Assembly (NCBI GenBank): GCA_003971905.1
Contig: RSEE01000038.1
Span: forward strand, 558,001 to 622,000
Direction: 5' to 3'
Source of the DNA: Moniliella sp. 'wahieum'
Taxonomy: Eukaryota > Basidiomycota > Moniliellomycetes > Moniliellales > Moniliellaceae
DNA length: 64,000 bases
Shown in pieces: positions 20,919 to 31,703 of the stretch. Under the pieces are notes generated by a model. It had not been told where the DNA came from. It was given only the letters and a program-made list of their open reading frames with translations, and did not search any database. The position numbers and the translations under genes are program-made. Within the stretch, counting starts at the first letter, position 1. Each line of letters begins with the position of its first letter.

Positions 20919-22961
20919 GGTGGAGGAGGACACCGGTCTGTGCAAGACACTAGGATTCGGTCATTAACGTGTTTCAGCTCCTGGTGTTGGAGGGGGGGAT
21001 CGAACATACCACTGACGAGGGCGTGCGGAATGAGACGCGTGGTGCGTAGACAAGGAGCGAGGTGCGAGGTGCGAAACGGCAGGGATGGTGGGTCCTGTCG
21101 GGCAGGGTGCCTCCACACTGGGTGAGTTGGGCCGCAGCGGTCCAGACTTCGGGTCGCGTCCAGGCTCAGGTATCAGTGGGGGAGGTGAAGAAAAAACAGA
21201 AAGGGGGCGCAGGCGGGGCGCAGGAGGGTTGGCTGAGCTCAGCAACGGAAGGCGTGGCCGCCGTGCTCGGGAGCGGATGGGAGAGGTGGGGGAGAAGGGG
21301 ACGGGGAAGGGGGCGGGGAAGGGACGGAGGAGGAAGCAAAGGAAGGTCGGGAGCAGCGCGGCTCCCACGTCGCCGTGGGAGGATGGTGGGGTGGTGGAGG
21401 ACCCTCGCGCAGGTCGGCTAGTACGCTCAGTCGGACTGATGGCTTGGCAATGCGTTTGTCTGCGCAAGCAAGCCGGTGCAATTTCAACCCGCTGTACATA
21501 TATAGGGGGCCGCATTCTGGGCCCATTGCGGCAGGCGGTGCTGGTGGGTGGCTGAAGCGAATAAGCTCCCGCTCTTCGGGCCCCACCCAGCACCCCCTTT
21601 CTCCCTCTCTCAAGCGGCAACGCACGCCAGCTAACGAACGTGAAGCTTCTGCACGCCTGGAGCGTTAGACGCTCAGTCATAGTCCGCGCCTTGTTGCCCA
21701 GAGTGCTTTGCAAAACTGAGTACTGAAGCTTCAAGCTTCAAGCTTCAACCGAAGCAAGTGCACACAGGACAGGGTCTCTGTACACTACGGAAGCATCAGT
21801 GCGATCAGTGGTGGGCGGTTCGTTCAGTACCAGTACGAGGACCAGTGGAGATATGTGATTAAGGATCCAGATTCAAGCTTCAAGCTTAGAGTGTGGCAAC
21901 ATGCCGTCTCATCACCGCATTTTGCGTCGCGACGACCTTGTTCTATCGGCAGAGGGCAAAAGGGTACAGTGTGTCAGCTATATATAACCTTCGCCGCCCT
22001 TCTCCGCCCAAAAAGCTCATTGTATAAACAGAGGCTATATGCCATGGTTCTTCTCTCTCGTTTCTAACGCGGCAATACTGTATTTGCCTCTCCGTCCTAG
22101 CCATGTCCACACTATCATAACGGAGTTGCGTAGGACTTCCTCACAATCCCCCCGCCACGATCATCGTTCATGTGAACGATTGCGCCCCGCTCTGATCATC
22201 TTAACATGCTTCCCACATCCCACGTATATGTATACATTCATTGTCTCGTCAGTCCATCAGAAGGCCTCTCAGCATCAGGCCGGCCACGACAAAATTCAGC
22301 TCGAAGGAACTTATCTCAAATCACGTTGTTAGAGACAGGGATAACTTTGTAGGTGTGGTTGTCCTACCATCGAGGTTCCATCAGGCCTCAGGAGAGACCA
22401 GGGTCTCAAGATCTCTCTATGGTGTGTACAGTTTCTCAGGATACTCTAGGGGTTATTGTCATATAGTTGGACTGAGATCTCGCTCCCATTTCCAATTTCT
22501 TCTTCGTCCTGAAGACGCCGCCCTTTCCCTGTTTCTTCCACTTCGCACCATGTCCTCTGCTCTTGCTTCTTCCCCCACGAACTATATTGCTACATAGTCC
22601 CTTGACCTAGTCTCGGCTCTGGTCTCCCCTCGCCAGACTTTTTGACAAGAATTTCCGAGTAGTCATCACAACCAATAAGAGCTCTAGTAGTATGTACTAG
22701 TGATGAGTGTATATAGAGAGACATAGAGGCAAGGCGGTATAGCTTAAAAGCCAGCTATAGGGTACGCAGGGAGTATACAATAACCCCAACTCCTATATAT
22801 AGTAAGTACTTCTTCTGTAACACACAATGTTGGGCATATGGATTACGGTTTGAAAGAAAGGCCACATGGTGAGTCCCAAGCAGAAGAGGTGAAGGGGTCA
22901 CGGGGTGACTCAAAGATTAGGACATTTCCATCACATGTCCGGGAATGGAAGAGTGTACATT
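20919..22961. other. Upstream region of cyclin gene and 3' flank of the lysozyme-like gene
   Basis: No gene recognised. 21130-21420 is strongly purine-rich on the plus strand (GGGGAAGGGG-like runs), which produces artificial open frames. AAGCTTC arrays occur at 21724-21752 and 21872-21890. The part from about 22600 to 22830 is AT-richer than its surroundings and contains several TATATA words without an evident gene. Confidence 0.45.
21724..21752. repeat. AAGCTTC heptamer array
   Basis: Three and a half copies of the period-7 unit (GAAGCTTCAAGCTTCAAGC). A second array lies 120 bp further on at 21872-21890. Confidence 0.8.
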
Positions 22962-24286
22962 TCACCAAAAAGGAAACCAGTGAATGTTGTAGTCTAACAA
23001 TCCCGGATGCACATTCCACTTGTCGAAAAAGGTGGTGGTCATGTTAGGTTTGCCAAACAGCACTTTGACGCCAGCGAGGACCGAGTTGCTGTACTCCGCT
23101 GACCGATCATCGCCATTTTGCTTGTAAGCCCCAGGACCATCGGTGGCTGGCCCAGCTGCCCAGGAGCCAAGAGCGGTCTGGAAGGTGTAGGGCAGCTGAG
23201 TAGCCTGTAAGTACTTGTTCAGCTTCGCCTGGCCTCCGTCCCTGGGGAACGGAAACCAGGCATGGATCCAGGTGTGGGAGGCGCGAGCGATCGCTTGCCA
23301 ATTGCTCGGGTCATTGCTTCCTGAGCGGGCAAGATTGGACTGTATCCAGCAAGCAACGTGCACATTGATCCACGGACGGAACAGGTCGTTGTTGCTCAAC
23401 TTGCCCAGGTTCAACGGCTGCGATGACTGGTAGTCCGTCAAGGCGCCCGAACCCTCTCCCTCGTTGACGTTCGCCACTTGCCAAGAGAGCGTATGCTGCT
23501 GGACATTCGCATAATTCTTGAACAAAGTTAGCCCGCGGGTGTCGTTCCCGGGTGTGACCTGGAGAAGGCCCAACGCAGGGCCATCCGCCTTCTTGCTGTT
23601 AAAATCAGACTCGACCTGAATCTCAGCGAGGATAAAACGAGCGGCCGCACGCGCCGGGATTTCGTTCCAGTACCGTGCCGCTGCACTCCAGACAGCATCA
23701 ACAGTCTCATTGAATAAGCTGTCCTGGAGCTGTTCCTTGGCGTTTGCCCAACTCATGATATTGCTCAGATCAGTCCGCAACTCCCCTTTGCTGTACCCAT
23801 CGTGGGGCCAGGCAGTGCCTGTTGAGGAAGGAGAAGGCGAGGCACTACTCGAGGACGCAGTGCTACTGGAAGAGCTCCATGATTGGGCAGGTGTGGTGGA
23901 GGTAGGCGTGGATGTTATCACCATGGTAGACGTGGTGGGTGGGGGTTGCATGCATGTGGTGGCAATTTCCATGGTTTTGACCTTAGGTCCACTGTACCCA
24001 CCTGTAGCCCCACAGGGCATTTGATGCTGGCACCACTGAACTCTTCCGGACCGTTGATATCTTCCCATCCGTCCTGGGGAAGGGGCTTGGAAACAGCTTG
24101 AGATTGAGCAAAGACACGGGGGTAGAGTTGGGCAGAGGCGGCAGTCGTACTGGCTGGTGGGTTCACGTTTGCTTGTGCGGGAATGTTGGTGGCAGTAGGG
24201 GCCTGGATGGGCAGTGCGCCGACATTTCCGCACAGATGGGCGAGGAGGCAGACAAGGAGGAGACCAACCAGGGGACGAGGGTGCAT
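22962..24286 (-). CDS. Secreted lysozyme/SLT-like (transglycosylase-fold) protein
   Basis: Predicted secreted protein of about 440 residues. The start ATG at 24286 gives a strong signal peptide (HPRPLVGLLLVCLLAHLCG, cleavage near VGALP). A Pro/Ser/Thr-rich stretch and a short segment (DGWEDINGPEEFSGASIKCP) follow, then a Ser/Thr-rich linker of about 45 residues. The C-terminal domain contains AARFILAEIQVESDFNSKKA and DGPALGLLQVTPG. This matches the lytic-transglycosylase/lysozyme pattern ES-x-F-x(4)-A-x(2)-G-x-A-x-G-L-x-Q, with the Glu of VES in the catalytic position. It ends NIHWFPFW at 22962-22964. One frame change between signal exon and linker (near 24000-24030) could be an intron or an indel; the long domain frame itself is uninterrupted. 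A TATAAG on the minus strand lies at 24531-24536. The substrate is unknown: fungi have no peptidoglycan, so bacterial walls or chitin are possibilities. Confidence 0.65.
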
Positions 24287-25380
24287 GACGACAAATACGA
24301 CCGGCATATAGGCTTCAGGCAAGATGGAGGGTGTGATGGGGCGATGTGCACGCAGGGGGAAAAGTTCCAGACCGGCTGGATGTTGATGGGGGTAAGTAGG
24401 GGATGAGGAAAAAGGAAGGAGAGCCTGCTCTCGAGCACCAACCGGTGGTGTAGAGGTAGAAGGACGGGAGGGGAGGGTGGTTGAAGCGATGGAGGGGGCG
24501 CCAAACAGAGGGCAAGGAGACGCAGATCAGCTTATAAGAAAGGGACGGCGTAGCAATAGTTCTAAAGGGTTTTGGGGGCAGCAGTCACTAGTCACACGTC
24601 ATGCGCCTACATCACCGGTGACTAATTTAACTTAGGCTCTTATAGAGCTGGTGTGTCTGATAAGCAGCCCGAACTAGGCCACTTGCCGCATCATACATGC
24701 ATCATGCATCATGGTGCATCACAAGCACCACGGGACTCTGTCAAGAATTGGTCATGTCATTAAAGTCATTAAATTGCTTGGGACGGGTATAATTCGTAGA
24801 TGGGGTCTCAACTTGTCACATACATATGCTCTGATGCACTCGAGGCAGCCCCAACTACATCCGGCTATAGACCCATCCTCCACCCTTGCCTGTCAGAGCA
24901 AGGGTGATGGCCACGAGACCCACGTTTTGCCTGCTGGCGCTCTGAAGTGATTGAGTGATCGGGGGGATGCATGATGGAACGTGTGGTGTGGTACTAAAAC
25001 CGGGCATGTATACATCGGACAAAAGGTGTTGCACCCGTGGTGGTGTTTTATACTTGGACGGTAGCTCTTGCTCAAACGTATACCAGACGGTCCCAGTAGT
25101 ACTAATAGTACTCGACGAGTACTCAGGTACTCAGACCTAATACGCTCAAACTAGTACTAGCGTACTACTCAGAACTCCTCAGCACCCACAACGTTTTCAT
25201 GCAATGAAACACCCATCACCTCTGGACAGATTGTTGCGCTCCTCTATCAGATTTCAGAATCACTTTTCTCCTCTCCTAGCCTTCTTTCACGCCGGTAACC
25301 ACCCTCTCTCCTCTTTCCTTGCCTTGTGTCCTCAGTAATCATTATTGTTTTCTCACCTCCTATTAACGAAAGCGCAAATA
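24287..25380. other. Intergenic, upstream of the lysozyme-like gene
   Basis: GATGCAT words at 24690-24712; short AGTACTAGT/ACTCAGTAC words at 25090-25185. No gene recognised. Confidence 0.45.
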
Positions 25381-25648
25381 TCTCCCTTTCTATATTTTTG
25401 CGGCAGTCGTTTTTCCCCGTTACGTAAATTCTAGGGTCAGCATGCCACCCGGCACGTTCCAGCCGCAGCCAGGCGGATGCACATGGGTGATAAAAATCCT
25501 CCAGCGTGGAACGTGGCTACGGTGGCGAAGGTGGACCGGTGGCTAAGGTGGCGACGGGGAACGGTGGCTACGGTGGGCGAGCAAGCACCAAGCACCAAGC
25601 TGGGGCGAAGCCCCAGCTGACCGGGCCGTAGGCCCGGTGGTCTCCTAG
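25381..25648 (-). repeat. Repeat B', copy 2 (inverted relative to 5335-5599)
   Basis: Reverse complement of copy 1 from TCTCCCTTTC to TGGTCTCCTAG with few differences. The stem AGCTGGGGCGAAGCCCCAGCT is perfect here, as is ACCGGGCCGTAGGCCCGGT next to it. Flanks are unrelated to those of copy 1, so the unit ends are sharp. It lies 240 bp upstream of RPL10A. Confidence 0.85.
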
Positions 25649-25890
25649 TGCATCCAATATGCCAGCCAGACGCCCGCGTGCCTACATAATGCAGGACGGG
25701 CAATCAATGATCACCGATCATATGCATTACGTAGTCTTGGCGCTCAGCCGGGGTGTGCCAACCCTAGTAAATTGGGATTTATTGCGGGTGCCGCAGCACG
25801 GTGCGCTTGGGAATGCAGAAGCCAAAACGGGCGAGGGAGGGCAAGCTGCTTGTTACCTCACCGCCATCTTGCCAAGCGTGCGACTGCCAA

Positions 25891-26535
25891 GATGTCCAAG
25901 ATCCAGGTCTCGTCCGTCCGTGCCTCGCTCCAGGAGCTGCTGAAGGCCAGCGAGGAGAAGCACCGTAACTTTAACGAGACGGTGGAGCTGCAGATTGGCC
26001 TCAAGAACTACGACCCCCCGTGACAAGCGTTTCAGCGGCACCATCAAGCTGCCCCATGTGCCCCGCCCGCGCATGACGGTGTGCATTCTGGCTGACGCTG
26101 CTCACGTTGACCAGGCCAAGCTGATTGGCCTTGACTTCATGACGGTGGAGGACCTCAAGAAGCTCAACAAGAACAAGAAGCTCGTCAAGAAGCTGGCCAA
26201 GAAATTTGACGCTTTCCTTGCCTCGGAGGCGCTCATCAAGCAGATTCCTCGCCTGCTCGGCCCCGGTCTTTCCAAGGCGGGCAAGTTCCCCACCCCTGTC
26301 TCGCACGCCGACGACTTGGAGAAGAAGGCGATCGAGGTGAAGCACGATCAAGTTCCAGCTCAAGAAGGTGCTCTGCCTGGGTGTGGCCATTGGCCACGTG
26401 CAGATGTCGGACGAGGAGCTGCTCGCCAACGTGATGCTTGCCATCAACTTCCTCATCTCGCTGCTGAAGAACTGGCAGAACGTCAAGTCGCTCAACGTCA
26501 AGTCGACCATGGGCCACCCTTACCGTCTGTACTAA
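25891..26535 (+). CDS. RPL10A: 60S ribosomal protein L10a (uL1)
   Basis: Structural protein of the cytosolic large ribosomal subunit (L1 stalk). The start ATG at 25891 ([19 protein letters not shown]) and stop TAA at 26533-26535 (GHPYRLY) frame the usual length. Conserved strings are [82 protein letters not shown] and [14 protein letters not shown]. No intron is visible. The frame breaks at a C run after NYDPP and again at EVK, where two bases are missing before the conserved TIKFQLKK. One Lys of the usual LLKKNWQNV is also absent. In an essential single-copy gene this points to base-calling errors rather than decay. It lies between repeats B' and A'. Confidence 0.96.
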
Positions 26536-26867
26536 ACAGCTCGCCGATTTCCTTTAGGCATGAAGAATGACGTACGGCTGTCGCACGCTACACCCAGTAG
26601 TCGCCCCCTCTTGGCTTTTGTCATGGGGCGGCAGACTATGAGGGGAGCTTTTCATTGCCTCAAAATTGCTTGCAATCCATGATCCTTGGTCTTGGGCTGG
26701 CTTAAATATTTAGGGGGAAATGTGTTTGTAATTGTGCTTGTAGCCAAGAGGACAGCAATTGCTCGCGATTCCAAGGATTTGGTCGTATTCAGCAGCATCC
26801 CCGTCGCCGCGGCCTACCGTGGTGGCAAGCAAATCAGGATCAGGGCTGAGCCCGTGCGGTGATCAAT
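26536..26867. other. 3' flank of RPL10A
   Basis: T-rich 3' UTR-like sequence, then transition into repeat A'. Nothing else recognised. Confidence 0.45.
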
Positions 26868-27835
26868 ATTCGGTCGGTGATGGTTTTGCGCGAGGGTGGA
26901 GGCCGGAGGAGAGCTGAGGAGGAATACGCGCAACGCCGTTCCGCTCGGGGTTTGTGCTGTGCTGTGTATTTTTTCCTGCGTTGCCTCGGTGGGCCGTTTC
27001 TTCTTTTCCACCAAACCCTTCTCGTGGGTCTGGCGGCCTGCTGGGCTGCCGGGCCTGCCCACGCACGCGGTGCTCACCAAAGGGTGACGGCCAAAGGACC
27101 GCACTAGCAGCCCCCCTCGCCGCTTCCGGTGGCTGAGTCGCTGTTGGGAAAGTCCCCGGACGGTGCGGTGACGTCTGGTTGCCCCCCCACGCAGGAGGGG
27201 CACCAGGGTGCGACCCATGTCCTCTGTCGCTTTGCTTGCATCCTCTTGGGCTCCACGTGAGGACATGGCTGTCCTAGGCTGTCTCTTGGATGGGTACGAG
27301 GAAGCGCACCGGCAGCGGAAAGCGCGCGGTTGAGATGCCCTTGCGGGCAGGTACTCTGTAACCCTATCATGGGACCGAGGCTTGGTGCGCTCACCCTCTG
27401 CCCATCCATGGGGTGGATCTGATGATGGACTTTCATGTTCGTGGTTGCTTGGAGGGCACTGCCCTGGGTGTTGGGGCTGGGCTAGCTCCTGTTGGTTTGG
27501 GGCGCAGGTGAGCGAAGACACGAGCCCTGTGCCTGCTCAGGAGGAGCTGGTCCGGCTCTGTGCCTGCGGTGGTGGCGAGCAAAGTGAGACGAAATGGGTG
27601 GTGCTGATCCCGCTTGTTGGTCATCTTCATACAGTTATGCGGTCGCCGCGTAGCGGTAACACGACGGGGCTTACTCTTGACCGTCACCCTTTGTTGCTGC
27701 CTCGTAAATGGGCGGGCAAACAGGCCCTGGTGCCACCCCTGGTGGGTTGGGCGCTGGGGCACTCTCACTTTTTTCCCCTTTTCGCCTCGGTGCCTTTGGC
27801 GTCGAGGCGCGCACATGCATGCTTCCTTGCCCATT
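26868..27835 (-). repeat. Repeat A', copy 2 (inverted relative to 3182-4128)
   Basis: Reverse complement of repeat A over its whole length with scattered differences. On the plus strand a single frame stays open from inside the copy (27382) out to 28080 beyond its end. The matching frame in copy 1 is shorter. No known protein domain is visible in it. The class is undetermined, as for copy 1. Confidence 0.85.
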
Positions 27836-28547
27836 GCAGCCATTCTACCAGAAATCATATATACCTTCCGTACAACTGCTCATATACATGTTCTGACCCA
27901 AATTACAGCCGAAGAGGAGCGTACGCTGACAGTGGTGTTATTGTTGGATTGCTTCGCGAGTCTCGCCCTTTTCTTTGTTCTTGTGCCATAACCCCATGTT
28001 TTTCCTTTGCTTCCGCTGCACCCACGATTATCCGACCTTGTCTGGACGCTGCTCCTCACCGCCTTATTCCCTTACCATGACAAATGGGGTTTTGTGGTCC
28101 CAAAAGATCCATAGTCTTTTCCTACACGCCAACCACAGGTATTATAGACACCCTTGGACCGCAGCTAGCTTAACCTCCTCCCTCCCCCTCCCCATCACGT
28201 AGGAACACACATCGGGCATCCATAGAACGCTACCATCACACAGTCCACCATCCCTTATTACTCCAAGGACGCCGTGCGCGCCCAACTAATTTCTAGCCTT
28301 TAATCCGTGCTGGTGTTGGGTGAGACCGCGGGAATATGGCAAGTGATCCTGACTGATTCGTTTCGGCTCGGGTCATCCCTTGTTGACGGCTTGACGGCGG
28401 TAAAAACGCCTTCTCAATCCCCGCCAACGATGTCTATACGCCCCAGCGCAGGACACCGCAAGTCCCAACACCAAGTCTCACTATGAAAGAGTAGACGCAG
28501 AGTGGGGATTGCGTGAGTGCGTATGGGAAGATGTGGGGGGGAATGGA
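27836..28547. other. Intergenic between repeat A' and NDUFV1
   Basis: Mostly pyrimidine-rich. The open frame continuing out of repeat A' ends at 28080. No gene recognised. Confidence 0.45.
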
Positions 28548-30106
28548 TCAAAAATAGATGCATGGGTTTCTACTACGACGTCGGCGGCCCACTCTACCTC
28601 GCCGCGGGAGGGACCGGGGTCGAAGGCTTGGGTTGCGACAGGTTGCCCGGCAGGGCCAGGGTGGGGTCTGTTCACTAAGCAGGTGGCCGCCATAGAGGAC
28701 CTTGCCATGGGCCTGCTCGTAGTCGACCATGCGCTGTTCGACACGATCGCGGAAGTGACGGATCAAGCCCTGAACGGGCCACGCCGCCGCATCGGCCAAG
28801 GCACAGATCGTGTGACCTTCCATCTGCTTGGTAATGTCCTCAATCAGATCAATCTCGCGCCACGTTCCGCGGCCTCGGCAAAGCGCTCCATCATGTGTTG
28901 ATCCAGGTCGTGCCCTCGCGGCATGGCGTGCACTGGCCACACGACTCGTGCTTGTAGAACTTGGAAAAGCGAGCGATGGCCTTGATAATGTCCGTCTGCT
29001 TGTTCATCACGATTACCGCACCCGTGCCCAAGGCAGATTGAGCGTCCCGGAGCGAATCAAAGTCCATCAATACCTCCTCACACCGATTCTTGCAGGCAGC
29101 ACAGGCACCGACGAGCCGCCGGGCACAATACCCAGCAGGTTGTCCCACCCGCCACGCACACCACCACAGTGCTTCTCAATCAGATCTTTGAGCGGAATGC
29201 TCATCTCCTCTTCCACGACACAAGGGTGTTGACATGGCCACTGATGGCAAAGAGCTTGACACCACTGTTGCGCTCACGACCAAAGGAAGCAAACCACTCG
29301 GGACCGCGACGGAGAATCGTGGGGGGGGAGGAAGCAACGTCTCGACGTTGGTCACCGTCGTCGGGCAGCCAAACAAACCCACGTCGGCTGGGAAAGGAGG
29401 CTTGAGACGTGGCTTGCCCTGTTTGCCCTCCAGCGACTCGATCAGCGCCGTCTCTTCACCGCAAATGTAGGCACCGGCGCCCTTGTGGACATACACGTCA
29501 AAGTCGTATCCGGTCCCGCACGCATTCTTGCCAATCAAGCCGGCGGCATAGGCCTCGTTGATCGTTCTTGCATGTGCGCCGCCTCCACGTGGAATTCACC
29601 GCGAATGTAAATGTAGGCCGCGTTGGCGTTCATGGCGCGTCCGGCAATCAGACATCCCTCGACCAGTTTGTGTGGGTCGCCACGCATAATTTCACGGTCC
29701 TTGCATGTGCCCGGCTCGCCCTCATCGGCATTGATGACGAGGTACCGCGGACGCGGGTCCTTCTCCCACCGGGCTTGTTCATAAAGCTCCACTTGAGTCC
29801 CGACGGGAACCCAGCGCCGCCACGGCCACGCATGCCCGACTTCTTCATCTGGTCAATGATCCACTCGTGGCCCTTGAGCACAATGTCCTTGGTGCGGTGC
29901 CAGTCGCCGCGCGCCAGCGAACCGCCCTTGCCATTGAGGTGGTACGAGTGTTGGAGATAAAGGTTGGTGTAGATGCGGTCCTGGTCGCGCAGGCCCCGTG
30001 GGTGGTGACGGGGGGACGCCGACCTGGGTTGCGAGGCCACGCAGGTGGGCAGCAGCGGTGTGCGGGCGAGGGCAGCGCGGGCAGCGGGGACAGCAGCCAG
30101 CAGCAT
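28548..30106 (-). CDS. NADH:ubiquinone oxidoreductase 51 kDa subunit (NDUFV1/NuoF)
   Basis: Flavoprotein subunit of mitochondrial complex I; oxidises NADH with FMN and passes electrons to FeS cluster N3. The start ATG at 30106 gives an amphipathic presequence ([20 protein letters not shown]). The mature part begins [13 protein letters not shown]. The FMN site reads [49 protein letters not shown] and the NADH-site [19 protein letters not shown] follow, then [20 protein letters not shown]. Cluster ligands are in [14 protein letters not shown] plus a later Cys ([20 protein letters not shown]). The C-terminus after YGGHLLSEQ is uncertain, and the stop at 28548 is a best guess. Several single-base frame slips occur (after the presequence-proximal [12 protein letters not shown], near HMQ, at VNVET, near TTW). 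All cofactor motifs are intact. Confidence 0.95.
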
Positions 30107-30764
30107 GGCGGCGGCAACAGCGACAGCGACGGCGACGGCGACGACGACGGTGGAGGAGCAGCAGCAGCCAGAATGCGGCGGCCGCCGAGCAAAGTCAAGC
30201 GGGACGAGCAGAGCCGCGCAGAGCGCCCCCCCGCACGGGAGCACTGCCCTGCTGCCCATTACAAATCGGCAGCCAACCACGCAACCCTAGCGCTGCCCGC
30301 GGAGGGGCGGCAGCGCTGCAATATTTCATTCCCACAGCGGGCCCATGCGTTCGCCTCCATGAAGCTTCCCTTGGAGAAGCGCCGTGGGCTATCCGGCTCA
30401 CATGCACAGGCTATACCCGCTACGGGCTGACACGTCGAGGCAGGCAAGCCCACCCCACACCGATTCCAACAAGTGTAAGAACGATACCATATCACGAGAC
30501 AGATGCGCCAAGGGACATGGGACAGGGGACATGGGACATCGGGGGCGGAGAGACGAGAGACCGACAGGCGCTGGAAGAGAAGGACAAGGCCACACGAGGA
30601 CAGCATGACAGCAGACCGCCCATCTTCGGCCCTGCACTTGGCCCGCCCTGCCTTGCCTCTCTCGCAATCCCGCCCAGGGGGCTGAGCCAGGTCAACGGAA
30701 CAAAAAGCAAGGTTCCCCGCAGGCCCAGTACAATGGAAACGAGCGCCAGGCAAAGGTGGACGGA
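30107..30764. other. Space between NDUFV1 and profilin
   Basis: Contains GGGACAT tandem words at 30513-30543. No gene recognised. Confidence 0.5.
30513..30543. repeat. GGGACAT tandem words
   Basis: Four copies of GGGACAT/GGGACAG in tandem upstream of NDUFV1. Confidence 0.7.
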
Positions 30765-31215
30765 TTAGAACCCTACCCCGATGAGGTAGTCGGCTGGTCA
30801 AAGGGATCGAATGTGTCAGCACATCCCTCGCGCACCCACGCACAAGCGAGGCAGGAAAAACGTACCCAAGCCTTCCACCACCTTGGACGCTTCACCGGGC
30901 ACGGTAGGGCTCTGGTACACGGCAATCAGCGCGGCCTGGGAGGTCTTGACGCACACCAGGCCATCGCCCTGCAGCTTGCCGTACACCGACCGGTCGTCCG
31001 CGCGGAGGCAGAAGTACTTCTTGCCGGCGGCGTGGATGCCCGAGGCCTGGACTGCCTCGGGGTTGTCAAACATGGCGACCAGCTGCTTCTGCTCGTCGGT
31101 GCTGAGGTTGAAGCCGGCCGAGCTGGCCCATACGCCGCCTTGAGGCCGAGGATGGCAGCCTGGCTGATCTTGCCGGTGCCAAGCAGGTTGTGTCGACGTA
31201 CGACTGCCAGGACAT
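30765..31215 (-). CDS. Profilin, two exons
   Basis: Actin-monomer and poly-proline binding protein of the cytosol, about 125 residues. The start ATG at 31215 reads MSWQSYVD, the classic profilin N-terminus. It continues LLGTGKISQAAILGLK, MFDNPEAVQASGIHAAGKKY, FCLRADDRSVYGKLQGDG, LVCVKTSQAALIAVYQSP and PGEASKVVEGL. The last exon (30765-30793) supplies ADYLIGVGF and the stop at 30765-30767. The intron 30794-30865 splits an Ala codon. Two single-base losses (ACCAAC to ACAAC after YVDT; GGGC to GGC after GLK) break the frame in exon 1. Spacing to NDUFV1 and PAT1 on the same strand is 0.5-0.65 kb, so each has its own promoter. Confidence 0.95.
30794..30865 (-). other. Intron of the profilin gene
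   Basis: 72 bp, GTACGT donor, GCTGAC branch-like site, CAG acceptor. Joins EGL to ADYLIGVGF with G|CC. Confidence 0.9.
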
Positions 31216-31703
31216 GGTGGGGGAGACGGGTGTGGACGGGCGGGAGGGGCAAGGGGTGTGGTGGGGGGCGGAGCGTGGCGTGGGCGGCGAGCCAGCAGGT
31301 GGGGGCGCGGGTTCGGGCGGCTGCGCTGCTGACATCAGCGGGGTGGGCATGGGCTGCCAGGGGCTGCGGTGCGCTGCTGCGTCACGCGTCATGCGTCACG
31401 CATGCGCCAGCGGCCGCCCGCCCGCCGAGCCGCGCAAAGCTGGCCACTCAAAGCTGGCCACTTCGCCGCCTTCCGCCGCCGCACTGACCAGGCGGAAGGG
31501 ACGCGCGCCGCGGAATGGGGGGGGCGCGCTTCCGCTTCCGCCCCCGCTGGTCGCCTGTCGCCAGTCGCCAGTCACCTGACCTGGCTGGCCAAAGTACGTC
31601 ACTGCATTGGCTGGCTATTCCACCCGGTGCTACTAGCATGCATCACCACCACCACCACCACCACCACCGCATCCACGAATAAATGTAGCATTCCCATCCG
31701 CCC
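31216..31703. other. Space between profilin and PAT1 with several short repeats
   Basis: Holds GTCACGCG/TGCGTCACG words (31378-31402), a 13-bp direct repeat AAAGCTGGCCACT in tandem (31436-31463), GTCGCCA units (31550-31577) and a CAC trinucleotide run (31642-31670). No gene recognised. Confidence 0.6.
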
